Shown here one piece after another: positions 34,806-46,963 of a stretch of DNA of 64,000 nucleotides. Source of the DNA: Isoetes taiwanensis (taxonomy: Eukaryota; Streptophyta; Lycopodiopsida; Isoetales; Isoetaceae); contig JAJEKV010000028.1 in the NCBI GenBank assembly GCA_021234155.1, forward strand, positions 10,742,134-10,806,133, read 5' to 3'. The notes under the pieces were generated by a model. The model was not told the origin of the DNA, ran no database searches, and saw only the letters and a list, made by a program, of their open reading frames with translations. Numbering within the stretch: position 1 is the stretch's first letter; each line of letters starts with the position of its first letter. The translations under genes were made by a program, and so were the position numbers.

Positions 34806-36107
34806 GACCACCATCCCCTCTGTCATCCCCCATTATTTTCATATTTCCTTTAGAGAATGAACCCATCCAATCTGGTCCTTCGAGAAGCTTCCTCTCCTCT
34901 ATCCAATCTAGGCCATGCTCATGGCACTGTAGCTTCTCCCGCTTCTTTAGCTCCAATAAACTCAATCTTATCCTCTTCTGAAGTAGAGAACCCATCCTTC
35001 AGCATCATATTCGGCCAAATCGAAGGAAAAATGGTGGACAATTTGGCCTCTCATCTGCTCTAAAATCAAAGAGCTCTTGACTGGCATAACTATGCCTTTG
35101 GTGTAAATCTCAGTTTTCCTAGACCTGCTCTACAATTCTACTCCAACAACGAATGGCTCGAATGGCTCTTAAACAAGAAACTTGAACACCCCTCAACCCA
35201 ATAGCTAACTCAACGTATTCACCTAAATTTCGATTATGTTAAAGCTAGATTCTTCCATTTAGGTGATTTTACTGTTACTGAATGGTCTGAAAAAGAAGGC
35301 TTGATGCAATTGCCTCCCGAATTCTACCGCTTGACCATAACATTCAAATTGATGCCATCTATTGGTTTAACTTCCCCTTTTTATGATTAAATTCTGCTCC
35401 TTAGAAGCTACGACTGTGATTCTTCAGCAAGGACGAATCCATCATGGATTTTAGGTTAACTCCCAAAAATGAGACAATATATTTAATCCCTTAAGGCTGA
35501 AAACCCTACCATTTGTAGTATTTGCGTCCTGTCACGATCTTAATCTAGTATACTAAAATGTTGATTGTCTCAAAACTCTTTCCAACTCTGTGGGCCAATT
35601 TATCCCAGTCTAGTTTAACCCTAACCGCCCTCCAAAAGCCTATATTCAACTTGATCTTCTCTAGCCAATCCCCCAAGAGATTAAATTTTTTTACTTATTT
35701 GGAGTTAAAAGCATTTTCTCCCTAAATTGGAGTGACCTTCCCCCTGTCTGCTCTATCTGCAATAAAAGATTGCATGGAGGATTAAAGTGTTCTCCCCATA
35801 GCTCAGCTAACGACCATGGAGAAGCAAAAGAAACACCTCTTGGGTGTTAATTCATTGGAAGAATGGGAAAGTGCTCTTCATTACCACCAGATTAACACAG
35901 ACTTTGGGTACAGCTCGAGATACAATGTGAATGGCAATCATAGAAGAAATCAAAGAAGGAAAATTCAGAGAGAGAGAATTCGTCAAGCAAACTTTGATCT
36001 GAAATATAAAATCCAACAAGCTCTGCAGGAAAAGAAGAAAGAAAAAGAGATCCACAAACATGGAAATATTAAAGTTCTCACAAGGGGCCTTGAATATCAT
36101 GAGTCCC
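34806..36107 (+). pseudogene. L1-type LINE ORF1 remnant with zinc knuckle
   Basis: The frame KARFFHLGDFTVTEWSEKEG and neighbouring segments look like the RNA-binding part of plant L1 ORF1 proteins. A CX2CX4HX4C knuckle (CSICNKRLHGGLKC) is intact at 35749-35790. Stops and shifts are frequent. The last 0.3 kb (35816-36107) is open in another frame and Lys/Gln/Glu-rich; its origin is unclear. This part has no counterpart in copy B, which carries a different ORF1 segment. Confidence 0.6.
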
Positions 36108-39100
36108 AACTCCAAAAAGAAAGGTAGAGGTAAGGCTATAGGGACTTATCCAAAGTGGCCCCCTCATCTAATACTAGAGACTCTGCCACCAGACTTAGGT
36201 AATCTTGTTAAACCTTCACTCTTTAGCTTCTCTCATTTCCCAACAATGAGAATTATCTCATGGAATGTGGGACATTAAGGTGTTCCATCTCTCAAATTAG
36301 AGACTATAAGGCCGATTTATCCTTGTTCAAGAACATCATTTGAATCCTCAAATATGGGGAGCTGGATTACTGACGAGTCTTCCTCTATCTTTATTCTTGC
36401 TTAGGGTACAAAAGGGAGGATTGCAACTATCTGGAAAGACTTAGATTTTTATGACGTTTACAATTCTACAGGCAATTTGCTTAAGGCATGCAGGCAACAA
36501 AATCGCGATCATAAATATCTAATGCCCTCACTGATCGTAGACAGAACTCTCATCTAGGTGGAAATCATTCTCTGAACAAGTGCGCAAAATGACATCAAAG
36601 ATTGGATTGTGTATGGGGATTGGAATAACACTCAAACTGAGAGCTCAAGCTGGGCAACAAAATTAACATGTCTAAAGCAGAGAAAGTTGCTTGGGGAGAT
36701 TTAGTCAAAAACCAATGATTATCTCCCTTCCTCCAATGCTAAATTCACTTGGAGTAACGAAAGAGATGGTTAAGGGAAAATTTTCTGCACCCTCTACAGA
36801 TTTTATGTGGCCAATCTAAATGCTAACTTTCTAGACAACTGTCCAATGTCAAGTGATGAAGGCAAGTGATGAAGGCAACATTTTCTCACTCACTCTAGAT
36901 CCTAGACACTACTGATAGGCTTCTTGCTCGTCCTAAATCGAATGCCCCCTTCAAGCTAAACTGTAATCTCCTTGATAAAGTTGATTTCATTAATGATTTT
37001 ACTCAATTATACCAATCTAAACATTCCCTGGGGATCCATCAAAGCAAGCAAAAGGATAAAAGACTGCAAACTGGATAAAAGAATGAGGAAAACTTTATCA
37101 CTATAAGCTTATTGCTGAGAAACTTGAGCTTGTCATATCTATTAAAGATATCCGACAGGAACTTCATTCTGTTCCCAACAATATGAACTTTCATCAGCAA
37201 GAAATAGAGCTAGAGAACAAAATCAAGTCATTTGAAGAGAGGGAAGCTAAAGGAATGGCTTTGAGAGCTAAAGTCAAATCCTTCATCCATATGGATAACG
37301 TCAACTCTGCCTACTTTTTTAGAATGGCAACAAAGAAGCTTATTAAAATGCTATTGCCGAAATCACAAATGAGCACGCCTCTTAAGTCAAAAGCTATTGA
37401 GGGTGAGTTCCTTAAAAACTATCTGAAGTTATTTAAGGACCCCCCTCCCAACCCACCCCTCTTCCCCCCATTACTGACACGATAAAGGTTAAATCAAGGT
37501 GCTATGGAGATCCAGTAGATACCATGGAAGAAGACTGTCTTCTGGTTCCTGATGAAAAGGAAATCATTGACACTCTTAAATCCATGGATAAATGTAAGAG
37601 TTTTGGTCCAGACGGACACCCCCAAAAAAAAAAAAAGAAAAAAAAGGGGGGATTTGTCAATAAATTCTAGGAAATCATGAAGTATTCAGGGTCTTAGTCT
37701 GCAGTGGGTCTCCATCCAATCTTTTTCCTCGGCTTCATTGCCTTGAATCCCAAAGTTAGTAATCCTAAAAGATCTCAAAGTGGAGACACATTTCTCTCAC
37801 CAACTGCACATACAAGATCACAGCCAAAATCATTGCAAACAAGATGTTGAATCATTTGCGAGAGAATATCAGTAGGAACCAATTTGCCTTTCTCCATCAG
37901 AGATTCATTCTATACAACTATATTTGGCCTTAGAGGCCATTCACTGAAATAGGCTCTCCAAGCAAAAGTGTATGCTCATCAAGTTAAATTTCAAAAGAGA
38001 CTTCATGGAAAGAGCTTTCTGCACCTTGGCATTCACCCCCTTCTAATTGATAAAATCATGGGGCTCAATAAGTACACTTACTTTGCTTTGTTGATTAAGG
38101 GTGCCCCTCATAGATACTCGGAATGGGAACCGGAATGGGAACTTGGACCCAAGATTCAGAATGGGAACGGGAATGGATGGGAATGGGAACGAGATGGGAA
38201 CGGGATATTCGGATATATTCAAGGGATCCTTTGAGTATATTCGAGGTATATTCCCTTTTCTACTGGGAACTAAAGTGGGAACTTATGGAACTCTGCACCC
38301 TGGGGAACGGAGTTGGGAACGGGAACGGGAATGGGAACGGAGTTGGGAACTTGGTTCCCGGTAGCTATGGTGCCCCTACCAGCTTTTTCCTAATTGAAAG
38401 GGGTGCCAGATAAGGCTGCCCCTTATCTATTTCTTTGCAAAAATTCTTACCCGATTGGTGGTAGTCTTGGAAAGTGTAAACAAACTTAAAGGGCTTAGAA
38501 TACCAACCTCTAATGACTAATTCACCATTCTCCAATATGCAGATGATACTTTCATTATCCTTAGAGCTAAACAAAAATATATATTTAATTTCATCCATTT
38601 TGTCAAAAACTTTGAATCTGCCTCTGCAGTGACGTTGAATATGGAAAAAATGCAGTATTTTTGGGAAAATATTGATAGTAATATCAACACCTATAGAGTT
38701 AAAATCATTTAGCTAAACCAAGCTATCACTTTATTAGACCTGCCTCTTGCAATTAAATAATAAGCAGCCTGGGACCCTATAATCAACAAGGTCAAGAAGA
38801 AAGTTGGCTACCTGAAACATTCGATGTCTTTTGCTACTAGAGTCATCCTAGCAAACTCCATCCTTGCCAATACCCATGTATACTACTCCTTTGCTCTTAT
38901 AGAAGATAAAAGATCCTATAAGCAACTAGAGCAGATAATAAAAAAAATTATATATGTGATGGAATGCATTGGGTAAACTCGTCTGAAATCATACATCCTA
39001 GGAAAATAGGAGGCCTAGGATGCAAAGATCTTTTCCTGCATGCTCAAGCTCTTGGAGCAAAATATAATTAGAAAGTCATCCATGACTCTCAATCCCCTGG

Positions 39101-40437
39101 GATGAAGTTTATTAGATATTGGATTCAATCTAGCAAACCATTTGGCAGCACAACGGTTAAACACGAGCTCCCTGATTCAGCTTATATAAAATTTGACCCT
39201 GCTCCTAATACTTCATCTATCATTCGAAATCTAATTAAGGCTTGGAACTTCATATCTCCTAATTATATTTACAAACCTATTGATATGAAATGTGTTGAGA
39301 TATCTCTCTTCTGGTTGGCCTATTTGCCAATGACCAAGCTCATGTTCTGGTTGTCCAACATCCCGTTCTCTAGAGAAGATGGAGGAATGCTAGACGTTCT
39401 AAGGTGAAAAATCTCTGGCATGAACAAGGTCAAAGATGGAAAACTTGGACTAAAGTTGCCCATATATCCTTAATGGTTCTACAACAGGCAAAAGATATTC
39501 AATACTATTATGTCAACTCCAGCCAATCTCGGAATGCTTGGACAATGCCAAGCCCCATTGGACTTTAGGTGGTTACACTATAAAAAAACTTACATGTCCA
39601 TTGCTCCGCTCAAACCTATCAACGCCGCGTATAAATTGCACATTGGCAACAACTAATTCATCAAGTTGCTCAGAAATATTTGGACTTCTTATGCTAATCC
39701 AGATCAAAGTTCACATCTAGAGAATGATGCATCAAAGTATCCCGTCTAGCCAAAATGTTAATCAAGAATTGCTATTGCTCAGTTGGATGTCAATTGTAAG
39801 GTATGCTCAAATGCTACTAGATCAATTCAGCACATTTTTTCCTGTGCAACTATTTAAGAATTTTAAGCTTGTCTCTATAATTATCTCAGACCCAAATGCT
39901 TTAATATTGGCAACAATAGATTCCTAAAGCAGTTTTTTACTGGCTCTAGTAAATTTATAAAATCTGTTAGACAAGTTGCCCTTTGGATTGTATGGCTGCA
40001 TAAAAACTCAGTGGTCTTTTATAATTCCAGAGTTGACATTACTTGGATGAAGGCTACATGGCAGGTTGAAATTGCCAAAACAACAATGGCCCACAAGCAA
40101 AATTGTGGAGCCAATTATGATCAGAATTGGAATATTGTAGGATTCTTCATGGGCTCTAGTGGTTTTTTTATATAACGGTATGAATCTAATAGTTGATACC
40201 TCTTTTCACATAGAGCTGCTGATAGCAATTACAACCAGGTTCTTCTGCAAGCCTCATATTGAAAATCTTTTCCCGGAAGGAGCTTGGCTCTAGCTCTTGT
40301 CCAACAAATGGAATTTTCATTTTATATTTCCCGATGCACTACTTGGTACGCACCCATTTATATTTATCTGATGTTGTCTCTAAATCGTTTGCTCTCTATA
40401 TTCGAAAGTCTTTCATCGAGGAACAATGTCCATACCG
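36108..40437 (+). mobile_element. L1-type LINE, copy A (endonuclease, RT), decayed
   Basis: Begins with the stretch shared with copy B (KKKGRGKAIGTYPK) and the endonuclease start MRIISWNVG at 36246. It continues through RT segments: ISRNQFAFLHQRFI; GAPTSFFLIERGARQGC split by a MITE; YADD at 38536-38547. It ends in a zinc-binding-like C-terminal region (LAYLPMTKL...). Stops and frameshifts occur throughout. A hAT-like MITE (38109-38369) sits inside the RT. Copy B (48.7-55.2 kb) matches almost throughout. At about 40437 it passes directly into an inverted gypsy fragment. Confidence 0.8.
38109..38369. mobile_element. hAT-like MITE with GGGAAC repeats
   Basis: 261 bp flanked by perfect 8-bp target duplications GTGCCCCT (38101-38108 and 38370-38377). 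Termini are inverted: CATAGATACTCGGAA at the left, and CATAGCTACCGGGAA reading inward from the right. Copy B has the empty site (AAGGGTGCCCCTACCAGC). The interior is largely GGGAAC/GGGAATG minisatellite. Eight-bp duplications and short TIRs fit the hAT superfamily. There is no transposase. Confidence 0.88.
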
Positions 40438-41408
40438 CGGTCTAAAAGTATTCTTATAAATGTCTTCCTCCTTGATCCTTATTTGATGATATCTAGACCT
40501 TAGATCAATTTTGGAGAACTTGCTCCTTGGAGCTGGTCCATTAAGTCGTCTGCCCTCGGCAACGCTTGTTCTTTATCACTTGCTTATTAAGCTACCAGTA
40601 ATCAATGCACATCCTCAGACTTCCATCTTTCTTCTTCACGAAGAGGATGGGTGCCCCGAAGGGTAATGCTCTTGGCTGAATGAACCCAAGTTCTAACAAC
40701 TCCTACAATTGCTTCTTGAGCTATGCTAGCTTTGGAGTGCTCGTCATATAAGGAGTTTTGCTAATTGATTTTGTATCTGGTGTAAGAGTAATTTCACACT
40801 CCGGATTTCATCCAATAAAAGTTCGTGGAACTCTTTAATTAATTTAGTAATTGCCCTAGGTAATTGCTTTGAATTATCCTTCTTATGCTTTTGATCAGGG
40901 TCAACGACTCCTAGCCTAAGGATATATGCAACCTCATTCTTTATGATGCATTTAAGTAATTGCTTTGACATGCATTGCATTACGGAAGCACTTTTCTTAC
41001 TATTGAACAGGAAAAGCATTTTCCATTCGGGATGATCGAGATTTTATGCTTATCACAATCGATCATTGCTTTCGCCAGCTTCAAGAATTTTATTCCGACT
41101 ATGAGATCATACTTCTCAATATCTATGACTTTGGTGCCCATGCTTAGATTTGCTCCGCTCACATGATGTCAAAACTAACTCTTCTTCATTTGGTGTGGCG
41201 GATTGCCCCGCTTGCCGTATTTATTGGTCTAGGTTTAGACTTGAGAGTCTTAGTTTTGAGCAATGCTGCCATCCTATAATCTCATCTCAAAGTAAGGCCG
41301 GCCTACCTTTTAGAATAACCAAAACGCAAAGTTAACCTTATTTGGGTTATTTGCTCAGTGTATAACATTATACTAAACCTCTCAAATAGAATAAGTGAAG
41401 TTCTTGTC
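40438..41408 (-). mobile_element. Ty3/gypsy fragment, copy A (protease to RT)
   Basis: On the minus strand the fragment encodes a retropepsin-like region (MGTKVIDIEKYDLIVGIKFL, then KAMIDCDKHKISI). This is followed by a protease-RT linker (SKQLPRAITKLIKEFHELL) and the start of RT ([16 protein letters not shown]). Stops are frequent. It ends abruptly where it meets the L1 copy, and the rest of RT, RNase H and integrase is missing. The same truncated fragment in the same orientation is joined to L1 copy B. Confidence 0.78.
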
Positions 41409-41750
41409 ACCGATATCACCAAATGTCATGAGAAAATTCCACTAAAGGATGTTTTGATATAGAAAGGACAGTGAAGGTAAATACACGACCAAGTTGTTTA
41501 AACATGTTCACAAGAGAAGTGCTGGACTTTAATGAGTTGCCCTAGACCTATTAATGCCAGCAATTGGCTATTACAACAATGATACATTGGTATGAGAGTT
41601 TAGTATGGCAGCAGATAAGTGATATCCCAATGGGTTTCCCATGTAGCCCCTGCTGATGCCACATCTATTTAGCCTCATGTGAACTTAACTTCATAAAAAT
41701 CTAGCAGCACAACGGAGATACAACAAATAGAACTTTTATAGATATTTATT
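41409..41750. other. Non-coding spacer
   Basis: Sequence between the gypsy fragment and the next LINE segment. Nothing recognised. Confidence 0.4.
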
Positions 41751-41754
41751 TAGA

Positions 41755-43370
41755 TAATGGATGGAAAAGCATCAGATCTAGATGGCACGCATATAGAACT
41801 ATTGAAGTGGGCTGGACCTCAGATTGTCCCAGTCCTAGCTAGTTCGTTCAATAGGGCCATCCATGAAGGCTTTTCCTAGCAATGAACCGTCAGCAAAATA
41901 TTTCCAATATATATATATATAAAGCGGAGACCGACATTGTCCTGCCAATTACTGTACAATTGATAAGCCCTTTCTTAGAAAAACTGTTCGTCGAGATCCT
42001 TGAAAAGTAGTTTACCGAATGGGCAGAGAAGATAGGGGTACATGCATTTGGACAAACTAGTTTTAGACCCAAGCATTTTACTACTGGTCATATTTGTACA
42101 TTGCGTACCTACTAGAGGATAACATAAATATTGCTAATTCACAGATTTTTTGAAGGCTTTCGACATTGTGTCTAAGGAGACGCTGTGGGACAGATTAATG
42201 CAACTGGACCTCCCACATGAATACAATATAGGGACTGTATGAAATAGTCATGGCTCGAATGCCTCCATTATCTCACCCTATCAATACTAGTGTGGGAGTG
42301 CATAAGGAATGTCCACTGTCCCTTACGCAAATTGGACTATATATTGATGAGTTGGAGGAGTGGCTTGCCTTGGCTGGAGGGGTTCGGCCCGCTGATTACG
42401 TCATTAGGAAGTTGATATATGAAGATGGTGTGGACCAGTTAGATCACATCCAACAAGAATGCAACATCATTTGAATGCCTTGAGAAACTTTTTTCAGAAT
42501 ACTGGAATGCGGGTCAACTTGGCAAAGACCAAGGCACCACTCATATCATCTTTTCGACAGCATAAATAGCTTCATTTCACTTATCAGAGGCAAAACTTAG
42601 AGGTGGGACAAACATATAGATATCTTAGAGTAGAGTTCACTATCACCATATATTGGAACACATGTATCCCAACAAAAAGGAATGGCATGTTGGAAAGCAC
42701 TCTATGCCATGCAGGACAATTGCCAAGAAGCAGAGCTATATGATTTTTTATCAAGCCGTTTCTTTTATATGGAGTGGAAGTGGGGGCCAGTGATATGGAA
42801 AAGTTTGGATGGGTCCAGAAAGCTTTTCTGGCTCAGCTTGGAGTCAAGTCCACAGTTATGTAAATGATTCTCTTCTAGAAGCAGAATCTTGCCTCTATAG
42901 CATGCCACCTTGAAGCGACACATACTCAATTGCCAGAATTTGGTGAACATCGAAAACACCCCGCCTTTTTAAGTTAACCTACACACTAACCATGTATCCA
43001 GAACGTCTTAAAGCTTGTTAAAAAAAGAAACATGCACGTTCATTTTCCAAATAGAAACATGCATGTTGACCTAGTTACACCTAATCAGCTGCTAAATGTG
43101 TTCTTGTAGACGCCTGCAGTAAATGGCATTACCATCCTTTATGTTGGAGGCTATCGACAAGCAAGATGAGATAAGTCCTGCATAATCACATTGATATGTA
43201 CTGTTATATAGATGTATAGTTTCTAAGTGAGTCTATTACTGTTAATGTTTTTCCTTAAAAACCCTTCAGAACGGTGTAATCCTACGCAGTAATGGGCTTC
43301 TTGTGCTCGTTCTTATATTGGGTCCCATAGATCTTTTGATCTTTATGGCCGTCAAAAATCAATTTAACTT
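41755..43370 (+). mobile_element. Decayed LINE, 3' half (RT to 3' end)
   Basis: Starts with DGKASDLDGTHIELLKWAGP and continues through RT-like segments and the C-terminal motif ACWKALYAMQDNC, all matching the LINE at 7066-10925. It ends at CCCATAGATCTTTTGATC, TTTATGGCCGTCAAAAATC and AATTTAA-type repeats, again like that LINE's 3' end. It begins at the point where the 31.6-34.8 kb LINE half stops, but the roughly 20-residue overlap is only about 60% alike. The two are therefore probably separate copies and not one split element. Confidence 0.72.
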
Positions 43371-43484
43371 TAATTCAATTTAAAACAAAAACATGTTAAG
43401 TGGACTAAATTAACATGTAAAGGTACAATAGTTTAGGTTAGGGATAGACAGAAAAGATATGAGAACTAGAACATATAGTTCCAT

Positions 43485-43790
43485 GCAAGTGATTAATGCT
43501 TCAAGTTGGATTGAAAATGATGGAACCGACAACTATGATCCTCAAAGCATTCAATCAAATGAAGGTGCAACCTATGGGAGTTATAAGATATGTCTTGTGC
43601 AATGTATATGAGGTGGAAGCAGTGTTGGATTTCATAGTTTTGAAGTTTCCAGAGAGTGTGCATGCTGAAACTTATACTTTGTTGCTGAGCTGTACATGCT
43701 TAGATGTGTATAAGCTGAGACTTCATCGAGGAAGCATGAAATGAACATCTTTCAAGGGGGATACACGGTTACTATAAATAAGAGTCCATT
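43485..43790 (+). pseudogene. Retropepsin-like remnant of the gypsy element
   Basis: The frame LKAFNQMKVQPMGVI followed by EVEAVLDFIVLKFPES and TYTLLLSCTCLDVYKLR resembles the C-terminal half of plant gypsy proteases, where a GR-WL motif ends the domain. The DTG/DSG active-site part is not recognisable, and the frame stops at 43744. Confidence 0.5.
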
Positions 43791-43904
43791 CAAAGACCCA
43801 TTCGTGAGACTTTATTTCAGCAAAATATTGATCAAGATCAAGTAGAGATATTGATTTTGACATCAAGCATGAATGGGATAAACAGAAATCAGCCTATTAT
43901 ACAA

Positions 43905-44303
43905 GGATAAATGTATTTTGATGGTGCATTCTCTAAGCTCAAGAATTATGGAGGTGTAGGAGTATTTCTGATATATGGGCATAAGAAGAAGCTTGTTACA
44001 TTGAGTATGCCATGCAATGCAAGCAGCAATAATGAGGCTGAATATCGTGCACTTATTCAAGGGATGACTTTGACAAAGAAGAAGCGCATTGATTGTTTGA
44101 CTATTATTGAAGACTCTTTGTTGGTGTGTCAACAACTTATGGATCAATTTCAGATTTTTAGTGCTAATTTGAGAGGTTTACATCAACGAGCCATGGATTT
44201 GAAGTCCTATTTTCAGCAGTGCATTGTGGTACATGTTCCAAGAGAACAAAACAGTGTGGCAGATGCTTTAACACAATCGGCAATGGTTTGGAGGATGAGG
44301 TAA
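43905..44303 (+). pseudogene. Additional (archaeal-type) RNase H domain
   Basis: An open frame of about 130 residues with RNase H landmarks in order: YFDGAFSKLKNYGGVG (first Asp), NNEAEYRALIQGM (Glu), EDSLLVCQQL (Asp) and VPREQNSVADAL (final Asp). The layout is that of the additional RNase H of Tat-type gypsy elements, which degrades RNA in RNA-DNA hybrids. It is one of the best-kept parts of the element, open to 44303. Its position before RT is unusual (see findings). Confidence 0.8.
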
Positions 44304-44324
44304 ATCATATCAGTCTATGTTCAC

Positions 44325-44500
44325 CCCAGTCATCACAGTCACCACATGCACCACACTCATCACAGTCACCACATGCACTACATTCACCACCTGTACCACA
44401 TTCATCACAGTCACCACATTTACCATAGTCACTACAGTCACCACATTCACCACAGTCATCAATGCACCATATTCATCACAGTCACCACATTCAGTCAAGA
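44325..44500. repeat. CACCACANT/CATCACAGT minisatellite
   Basis: Nine-bp units such as CACCACATT, CATCACAGT and CACCACATG are repeated about 18 times with variation. It lies between the extra RNase H and RT. A shorter stretch of the same units occurs in the 3' LTR-like region (47715-47755). Confidence 0.9.
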
Positions 44501-44519
44501 ACATCAATATTTCTCAAGG

Positions 44520-45420
44520 AAATTAAGAAGAATTGGTTACTATTGGGGGAGATTTTACTCAAGAGGAGGAATGTGATTTAATATCTTTGTTAAGAGAATC
44601 CAGGGATGTTTTGGCAAGAAATTACAAAGAATTGGAAGGCATTCCACCAGAGGTTGTGGTTCATACCATTGATTTGAAACAAGGATCAAACCCAGTCCAA
44701 CAAGCTCAAAGATAATGAGTCCAACCATAGAGGAGCAAGTAAAGGCTGAAGTCATGAAGCTTTTGGAGGTGGAATTTATTGTCCCAGTCCCAAATTCAGA
44801 TTGGATCAGTTTTATTGTACCAGTGAAGAAGCCAAATAATTCAATCCGAGTATGTATTGATTACAGGGATCTCAACAAAGCTACCAAAAGGGATCATTTT
44901 CCTACACCATTCATAGACACCTTATTGGATATTGTTGCAGGAAATCAGACCTATTCTTTTTTGGATGGTTACTCAGAATATAATCAGATCCAAATCTATC
45001 CATTACATCAAGCAAATCTATCCATTACATTATCCATTACATCAACCTTTTGGCATCTATACCTACAAGGTATTACCTTTTGGCCTCACAAATGCTCCAG
45101 CCACATTTCAGCGCGCTATGACCTATGCTTTTCATGATATTTTAGAATTCTTGAGAGTCTTTATAGACGACTTAACAATGTTTTCGAATCCAAAAAGGGA
45201 TCACTTGGATCATCTAAGAAAAGTTCTTGAAGGATGCCGATTGTATGGCATAAGTTTGAATCCTGCTAAGTGTGTTTTCTTCACTAGAGGAGGAAAACTA
45301 TTAGGCAATTATGTTTCAGAAAATGGGTTACAAGTGGATCATGGTAAGAGTGCAGCCTTGGAGAAGATGAAACCACCTACAAATGTATCACAAGTGAGAA
45401 GCTTATATGGCCAACCCAGC
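44520..45420 (+). pseudogene. Gypsy reverse transcriptase, broken
   Basis: Contains VPVKKPNNSIRVCIDYRDLN, TKRDHFPTPFIDTLLD, YKVLPFGLTNAPATFQRAM and the active-site FIDD (45160-45171; most gypsy elements have Y/F-x-DD). A TAA at 44713 precedes the domain. A local triplication of ATCTATCCATTACATCAA between 44990 and 45048 shifts the frame inside the palm, separating the two conserved halves. Confidence 0.82.
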
Positions 45421-45539
45421 TCTAATAGGAGATATCTGCACAATTTTGCGAAAGTAATCCATCCACTTGTAGATTGTATGAAGCAAGGACAGAATTTTAG
45501 ATGGAAGGATGATTGGACAAATGAAAGAGAGAACTTTGA

Positions 45540-46760
45540 TGATTCCTCCAAGAACAAGTGAGACATTTCATTTATTCTTTACAATTTGGGAGCAAGCTTT
45601 GGCTATCACACTATATCAGAAAAATCAGCAAAAGCATTATGATGTGAATTACTATGCTAGCAGGTTGTTAACTCCACATGAGCAGAAATGGACTCATGTG
45701 GAGCATCTTGGGTTGGCATTGAAGTGGGCCTTGAACAAATTTAGACATTATCTTCTTCCTTCACAATGGAATTCAACAAATGTACAATATGTTTATATGG
45801 ATGTGAACCCGTTGCCATGCATTTACAATAAGATTGTCCAAGATCCTAAGTTTACAAGATGGCTTTTATTATACAAGAATTTGAGTTGAAGTATGTTAAG
45901 ATGACTCAAGGAGCTCATAATTCAAGTGCTTATTTGAGTAGTGGTGCTGAAATAGAAGAGGAACCATACCAGCAAGTAGCATTTCAGGATGATGCCGTGT
46001 TACAAGGATTCATTGAGACCGTGGATATTTGGTATACTAATATATGCAGGTATTTACAAGATCAGACTTATTCTTCATCATTTTCAAAGCAACAAAAGCA
46101 TGCTCTTAGAGTAAAAGCAGCTGGTTATACGGTGCGTGAGGCTATTCTTTATAAGAGGACTCTGAAAGGTCTCTTATTAAGATGTGTTGCTGGTCAGCAA
46201 ACTCATGATTTGTTGCAACAAGCACATGATTGTCAAGGGCATTTTGCAGCCAGAACAACAGCTAGGAAGATCCTTCACTGGGGATATTATTGGCCAACTC
46301 TTTATAAGGATACTGTGAAAAGTGTCAGAGGCACAAGCTGTTAATAGGCCATAATAATATGTCATTCCATCATATTTTGAGTGTTGGTCCATTTCATATG
46401 TGGGGATTGGATTACATTGGGCCTATCAATCCTCCATCTTCCAAAGGTCATAAGTATATATTGGCAGCCACATGTATGTTTACGAAGTGGGTAGAACCAA
46501 TTCCAGCAAAGCATGCTATAGAAAGTACCACATTAAGCTTTCTTTATCACAATTTGATTTCTCGGTTTGGTGTTCCAACCATTCTTTTATCTGATCGGGG
46601 GACTCATTTCATGGGGAAAATAGTAGCTCAGTTGATAGAAAAGATTGGTGTTCAACATGTGCAAGCTTCTGCGTATTATTCACAGCGAAATGAACAAGCT
46701 GAGTCTACTAACAAAATTTTGAAAGCTATCTTGGCTAAAACAGTGAAGGATAATTAAAGA
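45540..46760 (+). pseudogene. Gypsy RNase H remnant and integrase, broken
   Basis: An RNase H tail (ALAITLYQKNQQKHYDVNYY; WTHVEHLGLALKWALNKFRH) is followed by the H2C2 zinc region (LLQQAHDCQGHFAARTTARK ... YYWPTLYKD). The frame then breaks at the CxxC part and stops at 46342. The catalytic core has all three acidic landmarks: GLDYIGPI, LSDRGTHF and NEQAESTNK. A stop follows at about 46755, and remnants continue to 46900. The enzyme would insert the cDNA copy into the genome; this copy is dead. Confidence 0.8.
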
Positions 46761-46963
46761 AATTGGTATGAAGCTTTGACTGGTGCCTTATGGAGTTTCA
46801 AGTGTACTTACAAGTTGGCTACAGGATTTACACTATTTGAATTGGTTTATGGAGTGCAAGCTGTAATGCCTATTCATCTGGACCTTCTTTATGTTCATTT
46901 GTAGAGCTATCTTATTATGAGAATTTAGGAAAATCAAGTGCATAATTTCCAACTCCAAATCAA

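Noticed and set aside
35816-36127. A 103-codon Lys/Gln-rich frame as a separate gene
   Set aside because: It lies in L1 ORF1 remains in another frame, lacks a recognisable domain, and has no promoter or partner exon.
38101-38413. Overlapping plus-strand frames of 87-96 codons rich in Gly, Asn, Trp and Glu
   Set aside because: They are translations of the GGGAAC minisatellite inside the MITE and not genes.
44325-44500. The repeat array as CRISPR
   Set aside because: Nine-bp contiguous units with no unique spacers, inside a eukaryotic retroelement.
44310-44507. Val- and Thr-rich frames on both strands
   Set aside because: Products of the 9-bp CACCACANT minisatellite, which is open in several frames.
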